NCBI GenBank assembly: GCA_958009055.1
Contig: OY253651.1
Span: 1-64,000, forward strand
DNA length: 64,000 nt
Source of the DNA: Choricystis sp. odSpoLacu1
Lineage: Eukaryota > Chlorophyta > Trebouxiophyceae
Reading direction: 5' to 3'
The notes under the pieces were generated by a model. That model saw only the letters and a program-made list of their open reading frames with translations, did no database searches and had not been told where the DNA came from. How positions within the stretch are numbered: position 1 is the stretch's first letter; each line of letters starts with the position of its first letter. Of the stretch, positions 1-9,552 are shown piece by piece. The position numbers and the translations under genes are program-made.

Positions 1-383
1 ACCCTAACCCTAACCCTAACCCTAACCCTAACCCTAACCCTAACCCTAACCTAACCCTAACCCTAACCCTAACCCTAACCCTATCCCTAACCCTAACCCT
101 AACCCTAACCCTAACCCTAACCCTAACCCTAACCCTAACCCTAACCCTAACCCTAACCCTAACCCTAACCCTAACCCTAACCCTAACCCTAACCCTAACC
201 CTAACCCTAACCCTAACCCTAACCCTAACCCTAACCCTAACCCTAACCCTAACCCTAACCCTAACCCTAACCCTAACCCTAACCCTAACCCTAACCCTAA
301 CCCTAACCCTACCCCTAACCCTGACCCTGACCCTAGCCCTACCCTAACCCTAACCCTAACCCTAACCCTACCCCTAACCCTGT
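1..383. repeat. Telomere, (CCCTAA)n, left chromosome end
   Basis: Tandem CCCTAA units run from the first base, so the G-rich strand is TTAGGG pointing outward at the left end. The array is nearly perfect to about 308, with one short unit (CCTAA) near 50 and one CCCTAT near 83. From about 308 to 383 it degenerates into variants (CCCTAC, CCCTGA, CCCTAG) before unique sequence. That proximal-variant pattern is typical of a true telomere base. Confidence 0.98.
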
Positions 384-645
384 GATGCCCCCAAGCATCG
401 ACTGATGACAGGTAGAGAGGGCCGCCCCGGTCACGTAAGGCTTTGTGTGTATATAGTTAGGGCTTTGAGGCTGGTCACGTGGCCTCATCATTCTGTGACC
501 GTCTTGCCCCCGGCTCAAACCTCACCGAGAACGCCCCCACCTTCTCACTCCTCATCCCACCATCACGTATCTGCCTCCCTACAGCTGAAAAACAATGCCA
601 ACCACAGTCTACAAAACTACGCTAGCCCCCAAACCTACACCTCCC
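384..645. other. Short subtelomeric spacer
   Basis: About 260 bp of unique sequence separate the telomere from the first gene-like ORF. I see no tandem satellite, transposon or duplicated gene family here, so there is essentially no subtelomeric buffer. Confidence 0.6.
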
Positions 646-1209
646 TCATACCACCACCACCCGCCACCTCCCCCCCCCCACCCTCTCCACCGCCGCCGCC
701 GCCACGCCATCACTCACTATCACTTCTTCTAGCGATGCCGCGTGTGCCAAACCACCCACATCCTCCAACATCGGCATGCCACTCACATTGATGTGGCGCA
801 GAGCGCGCAGCCGTTCGAAAACATTGCTCTTGCCCACACTGACCAACTGGTTGCCACTCACATCCAGCTCGGTCAACGCGGTCAACTCGCGAACACTCGC
901 CGGCACACTCACCAGCCCGTTGGCCGCCAGCGACAGCACACTCACTGTCGCCGCCCCACCCCTCCCCGCCACCTTCTCCAACGCCACCGCCACCCGGCAC
1001 GCGCACGGGCCGCCCACGTGCACACACATCAAGTTGACACAGCGACAGTCTTCGGAGGAGGTCAGGTCGATGGCGTGCAGGCGGCCGGTGGGGGCGAGTT
1101 GCAGGGCAGTGGTGATGGACGTGGCTGTGTGGAAAGGGGGTGTGCTGGCATGGTGACATGCAGGCCATCGCCGTCGCCGAGCCAGGCTGCGCGCCGCAGC
1201 GGCCAGCAT
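646..1209 (-). CDS. Leucine-rich-repeat protein, short
   Basis: A single-exon reading frame of 187 aa from an ATG at 1209. The N-terminus (MLAAAARSLARRRRW) is basic, Ala-rich and lacks acids, so it resembles an organelle-targeting peptide. The middle has Cys residues (CRCVNLMC, CAC). The C-terminal half holds two to three leucine-rich repeats, including a LSLAANGL...VPASVRELTALTELDVSGNQL-type unit and a weaker LRHINVSGMPML. No other domain is visible. It is divergent from the zinc-finger gene starting near 1347, with a very short shared 5' region. It is the first gene inside the telomere. The function is unknown; LRRs normally bind proteins. Confidence 0.6.
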   Translation of the reverse strand: MLAAAARSLARRRRWPACHHASTPPFHTATSITTALQLAPTGRLHAIDLTSSEDCRCVNLMCVHVGGPCACRVAVALEKVAGRGGAATVSVLSLAANGLVSVPASVRELTALTELDVSGNQLVSVGKSNVFERLRALRHINVSGMPMLEDVGGLAHAASLEEVIVSDGVAAAAVERVGGGRWRVVVV

Positions 1210-1346
1210 GTCGGGAGGAGGGGCGGCGTGTGAAAAAAGCAGCGGCCTTTGTGTTTGGACACAATTCGTTCCGAGTTTTGTTGGGTTCGCCCTCCTCTCA
1301 CCTCCGCCAACGTCCTCGCCTCCCACACACTCACCCTCTGCACGCC

Positions 1347-2045
1347 ATGCGCATCACCGCCACACCATCCACAACGGCGCGGCCGCCACCCCCTTCCCTC
1401 CCACGCCGCAACAGCGCCTGCGCCCCACTGCGCGCCACCCCCCCCCTCCGACCGTTCCTTTGACGGTGAAGACGAGCTGGACGCCGGCCTGGGCGCCGAG
1501 CTGGCCAGCCTGGTGGATCCCGACCGCGCCCGCAGACAGGCGGCTCACTTGGAGCTGGTGCTGAACGTGTCCAAAGTGAGTCGAATGGGGTTGGAGGCAT
1601 GCGCGCGTGCGCTGGGGGAGAGAGAGCGGCAGGCACGGCGCGTCTGCATCGCCGTTGGCGCGCGGCATGCTGTGCCTCACACACTGGGCGTGGAGCAGGA
1701 CGGAGAGAGGGTAGAGAGAGGTGGCTGCCGCGCGCGTGTCGCACAACGCAGCACACACGTCCTCGTCGTTCGCTTTCCCTCCCACACACACACGTCCCCC
1801 CTTCCCAACCCCCCCAGCGCCCCCGCCCCGAAACCTGCGACTGCTGCTCCGGTGCCGGCACCTCCTCCTGCGGCTTCTGCCACGGCAGCGGCGCCCTGAC
1901 GGTGGGCGCAGACCGCTTCTGCTCCCTCGCGGCAGGCTGCAAAGACTGCCCCGCCTGCAACGGGCGGGGCGCGGTGCCTTGCCACGCGTGCAAGGGCACG
2001 GGGCGGCGGGCTGCTTGGTTGGGGCCGGGTTGTCCGAATGAGTGA
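1347..2045 (+). CDS. DnaJ-type Cys-rich zinc-finger protein (BSD2-like), probable plastid
   Basis: The second exon (1818-2045) encodes four CxxC-type motifs in the DnaJ central-domain pattern (CDCCSGAG, CGFCHGSG, CKDCPACNGRG, CHACKGTG) and ends a few residues later at TGA. Stand-alone domains of this kind occur in plastid assembly chaperones such as BSD2. Exon 1 encodes an acidic stretch (SFDGEDELDAGLGAEL) up to a GTGAGT donor at 1576; the phase-0 join to 1818 keeps frame. No ATG lies in that exon's frame. The nearest ATG, 1347, begins a transit-peptide-like Ser/Thr/Arg/Pro stretch one frame off, and a run of C at about 1437-1445 separates the two frames. Either that run is miscounted by one or the real start lies elsewhere. 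Confidence 0.6.
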
Positions 2046-2513
2046 GAATGGTGGGTGGTGGGTTGGTGGGGTGGTGGGGGGTGCTTCGCCACCCCTTGTC
2101 TGCCGCCTCCGCCTCCCGCCCACGCCACACCCCTTCCCTGTTAGCTTCTAGCTGTTGTGCTTCTTACGATTGTTTCCCCATAGATGAACTTGTCCCCTGT
2201 GCATGGTGCCCCTTTTTGTCTTCCTCACGCGCTCAGCCTCCCCTTTTTGTCCGCGCCCGCGTGTGCTGCCCTCCCAGTGCGTGGCTGCGCCGTGTATTCC
2301 AACCTACCCCCCCCTACAACCCCCACTGTAGCACCATCTCGCAAGGCAGACTGAAAAGCGCGCGGTCGCGCGCCCCTTGATAAAAAAGTTCAAACGCGGG
2401 TGCTGCCGTGCTTTGGTCTCTTTGCATCACACTCTCCTCCCACTCGTCACTCTCCAAAAGAAATCACAGCCACTCTCTCGCATCAACTCACAAACACACC
2501 ACCTTCCACTCTC
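2046..2513. other. Convergent intergenic spacer
   Basis: Lies between the 3' ends of the zinc-finger gene and the HDS gene. It is pyrimidine-rich with no credible ORF. I see no RNA gene or repeat; it presumably holds both 3' UTRs. Confidence 0.5.
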
Positions 2514-5370
2514 TCAAGCCGCCACGCTCACCTCCTCCCCGACCACACCCTCCTCATCCTTGGGCGGGTCCACCCACCGCCCGTGCACTTTCACCAGGTC
2601 CACCAACTCGTCGCACGCGTTCTCCATGGGCACGGCACGGCGCACGACTTCTTTGCCGACATATAGGTCGATCTTGCCGGGGGCGCCGCCCACGTAGCCA
2701 AAGTCGGCGTCCGCCATTTCGCCAGGCCCGTTGACGATGCACCCCATGATGGCGATCGACACGCCCGGCAGGTGCCCCGTCCTCTCCCGAATCTGTTCCG
2801 TGATGTCCTGCAGGTCAAACAGGGTGCGCCCGCACGAGGGGCACGACACGTATTCGGTCTTTGTGTTGCGCATGCGGGAGCCTTGGAGCAGGCCAAACGA
2901 CATTGTGCGCAAGAAGTCGGCGTCCTCGGTCGCGCACTCCACCAGCACGCCATCCCCCTTGCCGTCCACCAGCAGGGCGCCCACGTCGGAGCCCGCGGTC
3001 AGGATGACGGCGTCGCGGGACGCGCCGTCGGGCAGGCGCAGGTGGTGGATGACGGGGACGTCGGCGCCCGCGTCGGTGAGCGCATCAAACACGCGCCTCG
3101 ACGCGTGCACGCAGGAGACGCCCGGCTTCACGTCCAGCAGGGCCAGCAGGGGGGCGTTGTCGTTGCCATCGATGGGGGCCAGGGAGGCGAGGGCGGGGGT
3201 GTCCTCGGTGCCGTCGATGATGGCGGCCCAGCGCACAGCGCCCGTCGGCAGCGCCGGCGCGCCGCCCGCGGCGACTGCATCGCGCAGGGGGACGACGGCC
3301 ACCGCGCCAGGTAGCGGGTTGGCGGTCAGCGCATCAATGGAGGCCAGGATGCCGACGCCAGCGTCTTGCAGGCGGGACAGGGTGCGGCGGGCAGTGGCGT
3401 CGGATGCGGGCGGCACACCATCCGTCAACATGATCGAGTCGCTCGTCGCCAAGTCTTTAAACGGCATGCCCACCACCAGCTTGCACCCCAGCCGCCAGTA
3501 CAGGGCGTCGGGGGAGGCGAGTTCGGCCACAGACACAGGGCACAGGACAGAGCCGTCGCGGTGGAGGTAGGGCGTGACATCGTGCTTGCCGTCCTCGGCG
3601 CGCGCTTCGGGCAGGCGCCCCACGCGCCGCGCAAACGTGTGCGTGTCTCGGTGGTGCTCGGCAAAGGGGGCGACGCCGCGGCCCTCGGTCGCTGCGGCGG
3701 CCCCGATGTCGCGCAGGACGCGGCAGGGCTCGATCTCGAGTTCAGGGTCTTCTGTGAGGGAGACGCGGATGGTGTCGCCGAGGCCGTCGGCGAGGAGGGC
3801 CCCGATGCCGATCGCGCTCTTCATGCGGCCATCCTCGCCTTCGCCCGCCTCCGTGACGCCCAAGTGAATGGGGTAGTCCCAGTCTTTGACGTACATCTCT
3901 TCAGCGAGGAGGCGGTAGGCTTGCACCATGACCAGAGGGTTGGACGCTTTCATGGAGAACAAAAAGTTGTGGTAGTCTGAGTCGCGGCAGATGTCGGCAA
4001 ACTCGAACGCCGACTGCACCATGCCGCGCGGGGTGTCGCCATAGTAGGACAGGATGCGGGCGGACAGGGAACCTGGGGGGGGAGGGGGGGTGAGTGGGAG
4101 GTTGGTGTTTTTTTTGTTTTTGTTTTTGTTTTGCGCAAACTCCCAACTCTCCACCTTCCCTCCCTCTTCCACCCTCCCTCCCTCTTCCCTCCCCCCGTTC
4201 CCTTTCCAACTCTCACCATGGTTCGTCCCAATGCGCATCGCCCTCCCCAGCTTCTTGCACTTGTCCACCAGAGGCTGGAACGTTTCCCGGATGGCCTCCT
4301 GCTCCGCGCGGAATTGGGCAGGGTCATCATAATTGATCTCTTCAAACTTTTTGGCGCCATCCGCAAAGTTGCCTGGGTTGATGCGAATTTTCTCAAAAGC
4401 GTCCGCCATCATGAGGGCGACCTGGGGCTGGAAATGGATGTCGGCGACGAGGGGGACGTCGTAGCGGTCGCGGAAGAGGGCCTCTCGAATCTCGCCGCAC
4501 GCTTGGGCTTCTTTGCGGCCCTGCACTGTGATGCGCACAATCTCGGCGCCCGCGTCCACGCAACGTTTCACTTGTTCCACTGTGGCGGCGACGTTGCGCG
4601 TGTCTATGGGTTGAGGGAAGGGTGGAGGGAGGTGAGCAAGAGGCGATTTCTTTGCGCTCTCTCCTCCTCTCCACCCCTCTCTCTCTTTTCTCTTTCCAAC
4701 CTCACTCACCCGTCGTCGTCATCGTCTGCACGCGGACGGGGTGCTCAGACCCGACGAGCACTTTGCCGATCTAGAGTGGGGGGAGAGAGAGGGTGGCGGA
4801 TAAGCACGGACCCCCCAAAAACGGAGCGCCGTGAGCCCGACGTTTTTGCGTTGGCGTGCCCGAATTTCGCTCCCTCCCTCCCTCCCTCCCTCCTCCTCCA
4901 ACTCCACACCCACACTGTCTCTCACCGAAATCGTGCGCGTCGGGCGGCGCACCGTCTTGTAGACGTGCTCGCAGTACTTGGGGGGCAGCAGGCTGCCGTC
5001 GGCGCGCGCGGCACGCGCAAAGACGCGCTGTTGTGTGTTGGGGGGGGGGGGGGGACGAAAGGTGAGCAAGTGGTCCCGTGTCGCCCGCATTGCAGCACAG
5101 CCTGCACGCTGGCTGGCGGTGGGCGGGCGTGGGAAGCGCCCGGCACACGGTCCCCCGCGCCGCAGAACACCCGCCCTTCGCTCCCCGCAAAAAAACAGCG
5201 CTCCTCCCCTCCCCCCTCCCCCACCCTCCGCCGCTGCCGCATTGCGCCGCAGGCGCACGCCAGCGCACAAGCTCTACCGGCTCCCGGGTCCGGCAGGCGG
5301 CGCCACCCCCCTCTGAACGCACCCGGCGGGGGGCGGCCCGACCAGTGGCAGCAGGCACCAGGCTCGACAT
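2514..5370 (-). CDS. ISPG: 4-hydroxy-3-methylbut-2-enyl diphosphate synthase, plastid (HDS/IspG)
   Basis: HDS converts methylerythritol cyclodiphosphate to HMBPP in the plastid MEP isoprenoid pathway, using a 4Fe-4S cluster. Five exons join in frame: 5370-5323, 5027-4926, 4770-4710, 4603-4217 and 4072-2514, giving 718 aa, close to plant HDS. The start gives a typical transit peptide (MSSLVPAATGRAAPRR). The TIM-barrel part shows VLVGSEHPVRVQTMTTTDT, VPLVADIHF and RIGTNHGSLS. A large plant-type insertion follows, then the cluster domain with CPSCGRTLFDL (Cys about 610 and 613) and GCIVNGPGE (Cys about 644). All expected cluster ligands are present and no lesions are seen. Introns begin GTGAG or GTGCG and end in YAG. 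Confidence 0.97.
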
Positions 5371-5874
5371 GTTCGGTTTGGTTGAAAAGTGTGCGTTCAC
5401 ACACACAACCAGCGTGGGTCTGGCGCTCGACACGGAGTGTGTGCAACGCGTGGGGGAGGGAGGAGGGGCCGCGATGTGAAAGGGGGGACGTGGCGCGGGG
5501 GAGAGTTGTGTGCTGCGTACGCGGCAAAGAGAAAAGAAAAAAACGTCGGGCTCACGGGGGGCGCTCCCCTTCCTCCCTCTCCCCGGCACACGTTTTTTCG
5601 CGGCCCACAGGCCGTCCGGTCTAAGCCGATCACGAGTCTCCTAACTACATTAATCACTCACCCCCCACACGCACGTCACGCTGTCTTGTCCCAGCCCGCG
5701 CCCTCTCCACAACCGCCACACACTCACCACCACGCCATCACTGTTCACCAGCCCTGGCGCAGCCCGCACCCCCGTCAACCCGCACGTGACCGCGTCGCTG
5801 TCTTGCGCGTGCTCCCTCCACACGTCCACTGGGGTGGCGTCGGCTGCAGCCGTGAGGTTGGGGTCGGTGGCAGC
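5371..5874. other. Spacer upstream of HDS
   Basis: About 500 bp between the HDS start and the 3' end of the aftiphilin-like gene, both on the minus strand. It must hold the HDS promoter and 5' UTR. No clear TATA element, ORF or repeat is visible. An additional 3' exon of the upstream gene cannot be excluded. Confidence 0.45.
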
Positions 5875-7026
5875 TTAGGCACGCGCGAGCGCAGCACGCA
5901 GTGCACCTGCGTGCCGGCTCCCCTCCCACACGCTTTCCGTGCCTCCAGCCGCAGCCTGCATGACCCGCAACACAGACAGCACGTGGGCCACACCCTGCAA
6001 CCACCGTGCCACGTAGGGGTGGGTCGCCGCGTCGGCGCCATGCTGTGCGGCGGCAGCACACACAGCCGTCCACGACTCGCGAGCGGCCTCCAGCTCCACA
6101 CACGTTGCATTAACCAGGGCAGCCCAGGCGGGCAGCGGTGGGTAGGGAATGGAGGCGGGGGACGGGTTGGCCGCGGGCGGGGGCGATGGCGTGCGTGCTG
6201 GTGGCCACGGCGAGGCGGCAAGGAGGGGGGGGGACGGCGTTTCTGCCGGCGGGGCTACTGCTGACGGGACCACAGCCCCGCCCTCAAACTCGTCCCACTC
6301 ATCGTCGGAGCCAGGCGCAGGCGGAGAGGGTGAGTGAGGAAGGGTGTCGGCAGCAGCGTCGTCGGCTGCCGCCGCCTTAGTGCTCCCTGCATCGTCGACG
6401 TCAGCATTGTCGGCGTCCAGCACTGGCTTGGCGTCGTCGACACCAGCAGGCATCGCGCCATCGTCACCAACCGACGCCATGCTGGCCGCCTTGTCGTCGT
6501 TTCCACCAACCACCACCTCCTCCTCCACCACTGCCGCCTCAGCAAACAGGTCATCCGGCAGCGCCTGCCCCGCGGGCACCAGTTCAGCCACCGCGATGGC
6601 GGCGGGGGCTTGTGTCCACCCATCGGGCGGCGTCCAGGGGGTGGGAGTGGATGTGGCGGGTGCGGCGGTCGGTGTGTCGGCAGCGCCGTCTCCATCGCCC
6701 ACGTGCACGCCCGCCAGGCGGGACACGATGTCCACGCCTTCAAAGTCGCCAAAGGTGTCGTCTTCTGGGGTGGATGCGGCGGCAGGCGCGCCAACCGCCT
6801 CCAGTTTGAGTGGCGGCGGCGGAGGTGCCACGTGGGGGCTGCTGATCCCGTCATCCGCCGCACCTCCGCCCTCGAAATCTCCAAACTCGTCATCGCCATC
6901 ATCAGCATCATCCCCACCATCAACAGCAGGCTGCGCAGCCCTCGCCACGCTCGCACTCGTGCCCTGCGCGCTGTCCTCGCCACCACCCTCAAACGCGCCC
7001 CACTCGTCGTCGCTGGACAGCGCCAT
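5875..7026 (-). CDS. Aftiphilin-like clathrin/adaptor-binding protein
   Basis: One exon of 383 aa from the ATG at 7026 (MALSSDDEWGAFEGG). The protein is mostly acidic and disordered, with four spaced acidic-aromatic peptides: DDEWGAFEGG (residue 6), DDEFGDFEGG, DDTFGDFEG and DDEWDEFEGG. Such (D/E)FGDF and WxxF peptides are gamma-ear and AP-2 ear ligands, as in aftiphilin and gamma-synergin. The C-terminal 100 residues are folded-looking, with Trp and Leu (RWLQGVAHVLSVLRVMQ), consistent with the clathrin-binding box of aftiphilin. Between them lie Pro/Ala/Thr-rich linkers. The inferred role is cargo sorting at the trans-Golgi network or endosome. The call rests on motif pattern and length, not on a full domain match. 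An extra 3' exon is possible. Confidence 0.65.
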   Translation of the reverse strand: MALSSDDEWGAFEGGGEDSAQGTSASVARAAQPAVDGGDDADDGDDEFGDFEGGGAADDGISSPHVAPPPPPLKLEAVGAPAAASTPEDDTFGDFEGVDIVSRLAGVHVGDGDGAADTPTAAPATSTPTPWTPPDGWTQAPAAIAVAELVPAGQALPDDLFAEAAVVEEEVVVGGNDDKAASMASVGDDGAMPAGVDDAKPVLDADNADVDDAGSTKAAAADDAAADTLPHSPSPPAPGSDDEWDEFEGGAVVPSAVAPPAETPSPPLLAASPWPPARTPSPPPAANPSPASIPYPPLPAWAALVNATCVELEAARESWTAVCAAAAQHGADAATHPYVARWLQGVAHVLSVLRVMQAAAGGTESVWEGSRHAGALRAALARA

Positions 7027-7262
7027 GCGACGGGTGTGGCAGGTGGTGAGGGGGGCGATGGATCGGCCGCCTTCTCGGGGGAGGTGGCCGGTTTCGGGTG
7101 CGGGCGCCCGTGATTGGGGAGCGTGTGTTTTTCTGCTGTCCGACGACCGCCCCACCTCTCTCTCGGCTCGGAAACAAGACAGAGAAATGACACGAGCCGC
7201 GCCAACTCATACACCAAAGAAACACACACCAACACACACACACACACTCCTCCCTCGCCTCA

Positions 7263-8069
7263 TCACACCGCCCCCCCCGACTCGATCTGCTCAATTTCGG
7301 CGTCCGTCAACACGCGCGACCTGGACAGTTTGGTGCCCCTCTCCCGCCCGATGTAGAGGCCGCCCCGGCCCGCGCTCAGGCGGGCCAACAAATTCTCACC
7401 GTCATCCAGGTCGCGGGCGGCGGCCTGGGCCGAGGCGGGCAGGGAGGAGATGCGCGTGCCCGCGGTCGACACGCGGCGCGGGAAGCGGATAGAGGGGCGC
7501 CGGTGGTGGGTGGCGGAGGTGGTGACGACAGGAGCAGACGCTGATGATGGTGGTGGTGGCGGCGGCGGCGGCGGTGCAGCAGCAGCACCAGCAGGAGCCT
7601 CTGGTGGCTGCGCCGCCGCGGGCACCGCAGGCTCCACCACGACAGCCCCCTCCTCCCCTTGCTGCAGCACCACCACCAACTGGCCCACCACCACGCTGTC
7701 GCCTTCGGCCACCAGCACGGAGGTGACGACGCCGGCGGACGGCGCGCGCACGTCGACTGTGACTTTGTCAGTCTCCACGCTGGCCAACACCGCGTCCTCG
7801 GCGACCACGTCCCCCGGCCTGACGTGCAGGGTCGCGATGGCGCCCTCACTGATGGATTCGCCCAGGGGGGGCAGCCGCACCTCGAGTGGGGCGTGCGCGG
7901 ACGAGGGTGGCGTGGCGTGGAGGGTGCGGCGCAGGGTGGCACGGTGGACGCCGACAGCGGCGGCCGCCGCCAGGGGGTTAGTGTGTGCAGCAGACAGCAC
8001 AGGCAGCGGCCCTGCGGTCAGCAGAGGGCGCAGCAGGGCGCGCGCCAGGCGGCGCGCGGAGGGGCGCAT
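7263..8069 (-). CDS. Lipoyl domain fused to KGD4/MRPS36-like tail (2-oxoglutarate dehydrogenase complex), mitochondrial
   Basis: A single exon of 268 aa from the ATG at 8069. The N-terminus (MRPSARRLARALLRPL) is a strong mitochondrial presequence. Residues about 60-135 form an E2-type lipoyl domain with LPPLGESISEG and the lipoyl-lysine motif VETDKVTVDV. A Pro/Ala linker follows. There is no E3-binding domain and no acyltransferase core. The last 85 residues instead resemble KGD4/MRPS36, the subunit that recruits E3 (lipoamide dehydrogenase) to the E2 core of 2-oxoglutarate dehydrogenase: RRPSIRFPRR near its start and RVLTDAEIEQIESGGAV at the end, like the conserved C-terminus (yeast Kgd4 ends ELESINSGGAW). 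The lipoyl call is secure; the KGD4 match is from memory of the family. A full-length E2 gene should exist elsewhere. Confidence 0.8.
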   Translation of the reverse strand: MRPSARRLARALLRPLLTAGPLPVLSAAHTNPLAAAAAVGVHRATLRRTLHATPPSSAHAPLEVRLPPLGESISEGAIATLHVRPGDVVAEDAVLASVETDKVTVDVRAPSAGVVTSVLVAEGDSVVVGQLVVVLQQGEEGAVVVEPAVPAAAQPPEAPAGAAAAPPPPPPPPPSSASAPVVTTSATHHRRPSIRFPRRVSTAGTRISSLPASAQAAARDLDDGENLLARLSAGRGGLYIGRERGTKLSRSRVLTDAEIEQIESGGAV

Positions 8070-8470
8070 GGCGCGGGTGGATTGCGAAGAAAAAAAAAAC
8101 AAAAAAAACGGGGGCGGAGGGGGTCGCGTCGCCGTCACGACACCAGCCTGTCCAGGAGTCAGACGACGGGCTTTGGACAGAAGCGAAAAAGGGGGCGCAA
8201 ACCACGCAGGCGCGCCGCGTGTTGTGTGGGAAAAGCAAGAGTGTTCTGTTTTGGGCGCGGAAAAAAAACGCCGTCAACGCACAGTCCGCCTCTCCCACAC
8301 ACCCCGACACAGCGCTTCGTCGTCCTCCCCACGCCACACACTGTCGCACTCTGTTCGACTCTCTCAAATGTCAAAGAAGAGGGTTTTGGTAACACAAGAA
8401 AATCGCCCACCACAAGTCTCCCCCACTCAAAAAAACAGTTCACCTCACGACACACACACACACTCTCATT
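8070..8470. other. Spacer between uL24 and the lipoyl/KGD4 gene
   Basis: 400 bp, upstream of the lipoyl/KGD4 start and downstream of uL24 (both minus strand). It contains A-runs near 8090-8110 and CT/CA-rich stretches. No ORF, RNA gene or repeat is recognised. Confidence 0.45.
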
Positions 8471-9381
8471 TCACGGCAACACCTCCCCCGTCTTCAGCAG
8501 CACGCGCACCTTCTTGCCATCCACCTCCTTGTGCCCCACCCGAGACCGCACCTCCTTCTCTTTGGAGTAGTGCATCACGTTGGACGCGTTGACGGGCGAC
8601 TCGCTCGTCACCAGGCGCCCCGTCTCGTCGCGCGACTTGGGTTGCACCGTCTTGGTCTTGACGTTGACACCCTCGACGACGACCATGCCGCGCTTGGTGA
8701 GCACTTTCTGGACGACACCCACTTTGCCCTTGTCGGTGCCGGTGACCACTTGGACGGTGTCCCCCGTCTTGACGTGCACCTTTTGGAAAACGGGCTTGCC
8801 GTTGGGGGTGAGGGGCGTGTTCTCCCACTTTTTGCCGGGGCCCTGGTGATGGTGGGGAGGGGAGGGGGGGAGGGGAGGTGTGGGAGGCTGCGCAACAAGA
8901 AGAGGAGGGCGTTCGGGTGCCCTTCTCTCCCTCTTCTCTCTCCCGCATTCCCAAAACACTCACAATGGCGGACGCGCGCACGACGACAGACGCAGCACGG
9001 GCAGGCTGTGTGGATGGGTGTGGGGAGAGGGAAGACACGGTGAGCCAAAACCAAACCAAAAACCAAGCGGCGGCCCGCCACAGCGTTGCGAGAGCGAAGC
9101 GGGGAGTGGTGCTCGCCGGCCTCGCCCGGCGCTGCAGCCTCCTCCTGTACCACCCACAACGCGCATTGTGGCTTGGCGTGGCTGCAGCGGTGGATGGAAG
9201 CAGAGGAGGGCGGCAGCACGAGGCGCGGGGAGGCGGGCACAGGACGCTCCAGCCGCCTGTCCAGCGAAACCTCCGCGGCTGCCCTCTCTCGGCGCACTCT
9301 CGCGCATTGTCCCCCCATCTCACGCACCCTGCGCGCGGCTGGCGCCACGCCGGCAAGGCGGGTGCCGGCAAAGGACGACAT
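8471..9381 (-). CDS. RPL24: Plastid ribosomal protein uL24 (L24), nuclear-encoded precursor
   Basis: Large-subunit protein of the plastid ribosome, an early 23S rRNA assembly initiator. Three exons (9381-9328, 9005-8964, 8842-8471) join in phase 0 to give 155 aa. The first two encode a transit peptide (MSSFAGTRLAGVAPAARR, then an Ala/Val/Arg stretch). The mature part has the KOW motif region (VHVKTGDTVQVVTGTDKGKV), then GVNVKTKTV, and a plant-chloroplast-like tail with NVMHYSKEKEVRSRVGHK and KTGE. That tail distinguishes it from mitochondrial L24. The gene is usually plastid-encoded in red-lineage plastids and nuclear in green ones, so it is useful phylogenetic evidence. Confidence 0.95.
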
Positions 9382-9552
9382 GGAGGGGGTAGGGGGTGGA
9401 GGGGAGGAAAAGAGAAGCTCACGAAACGACGACCTCGGTGTGTGTGAGCGGGCTCTCGACACTATTCTTTTCTCTTTGCATCGCGTCGTCTTTCGTCAAA
9501 GCCGTTCACCCCCTTGTCTCCCTCCTTTTCCTAAAAAAAAACACCAGAAACC

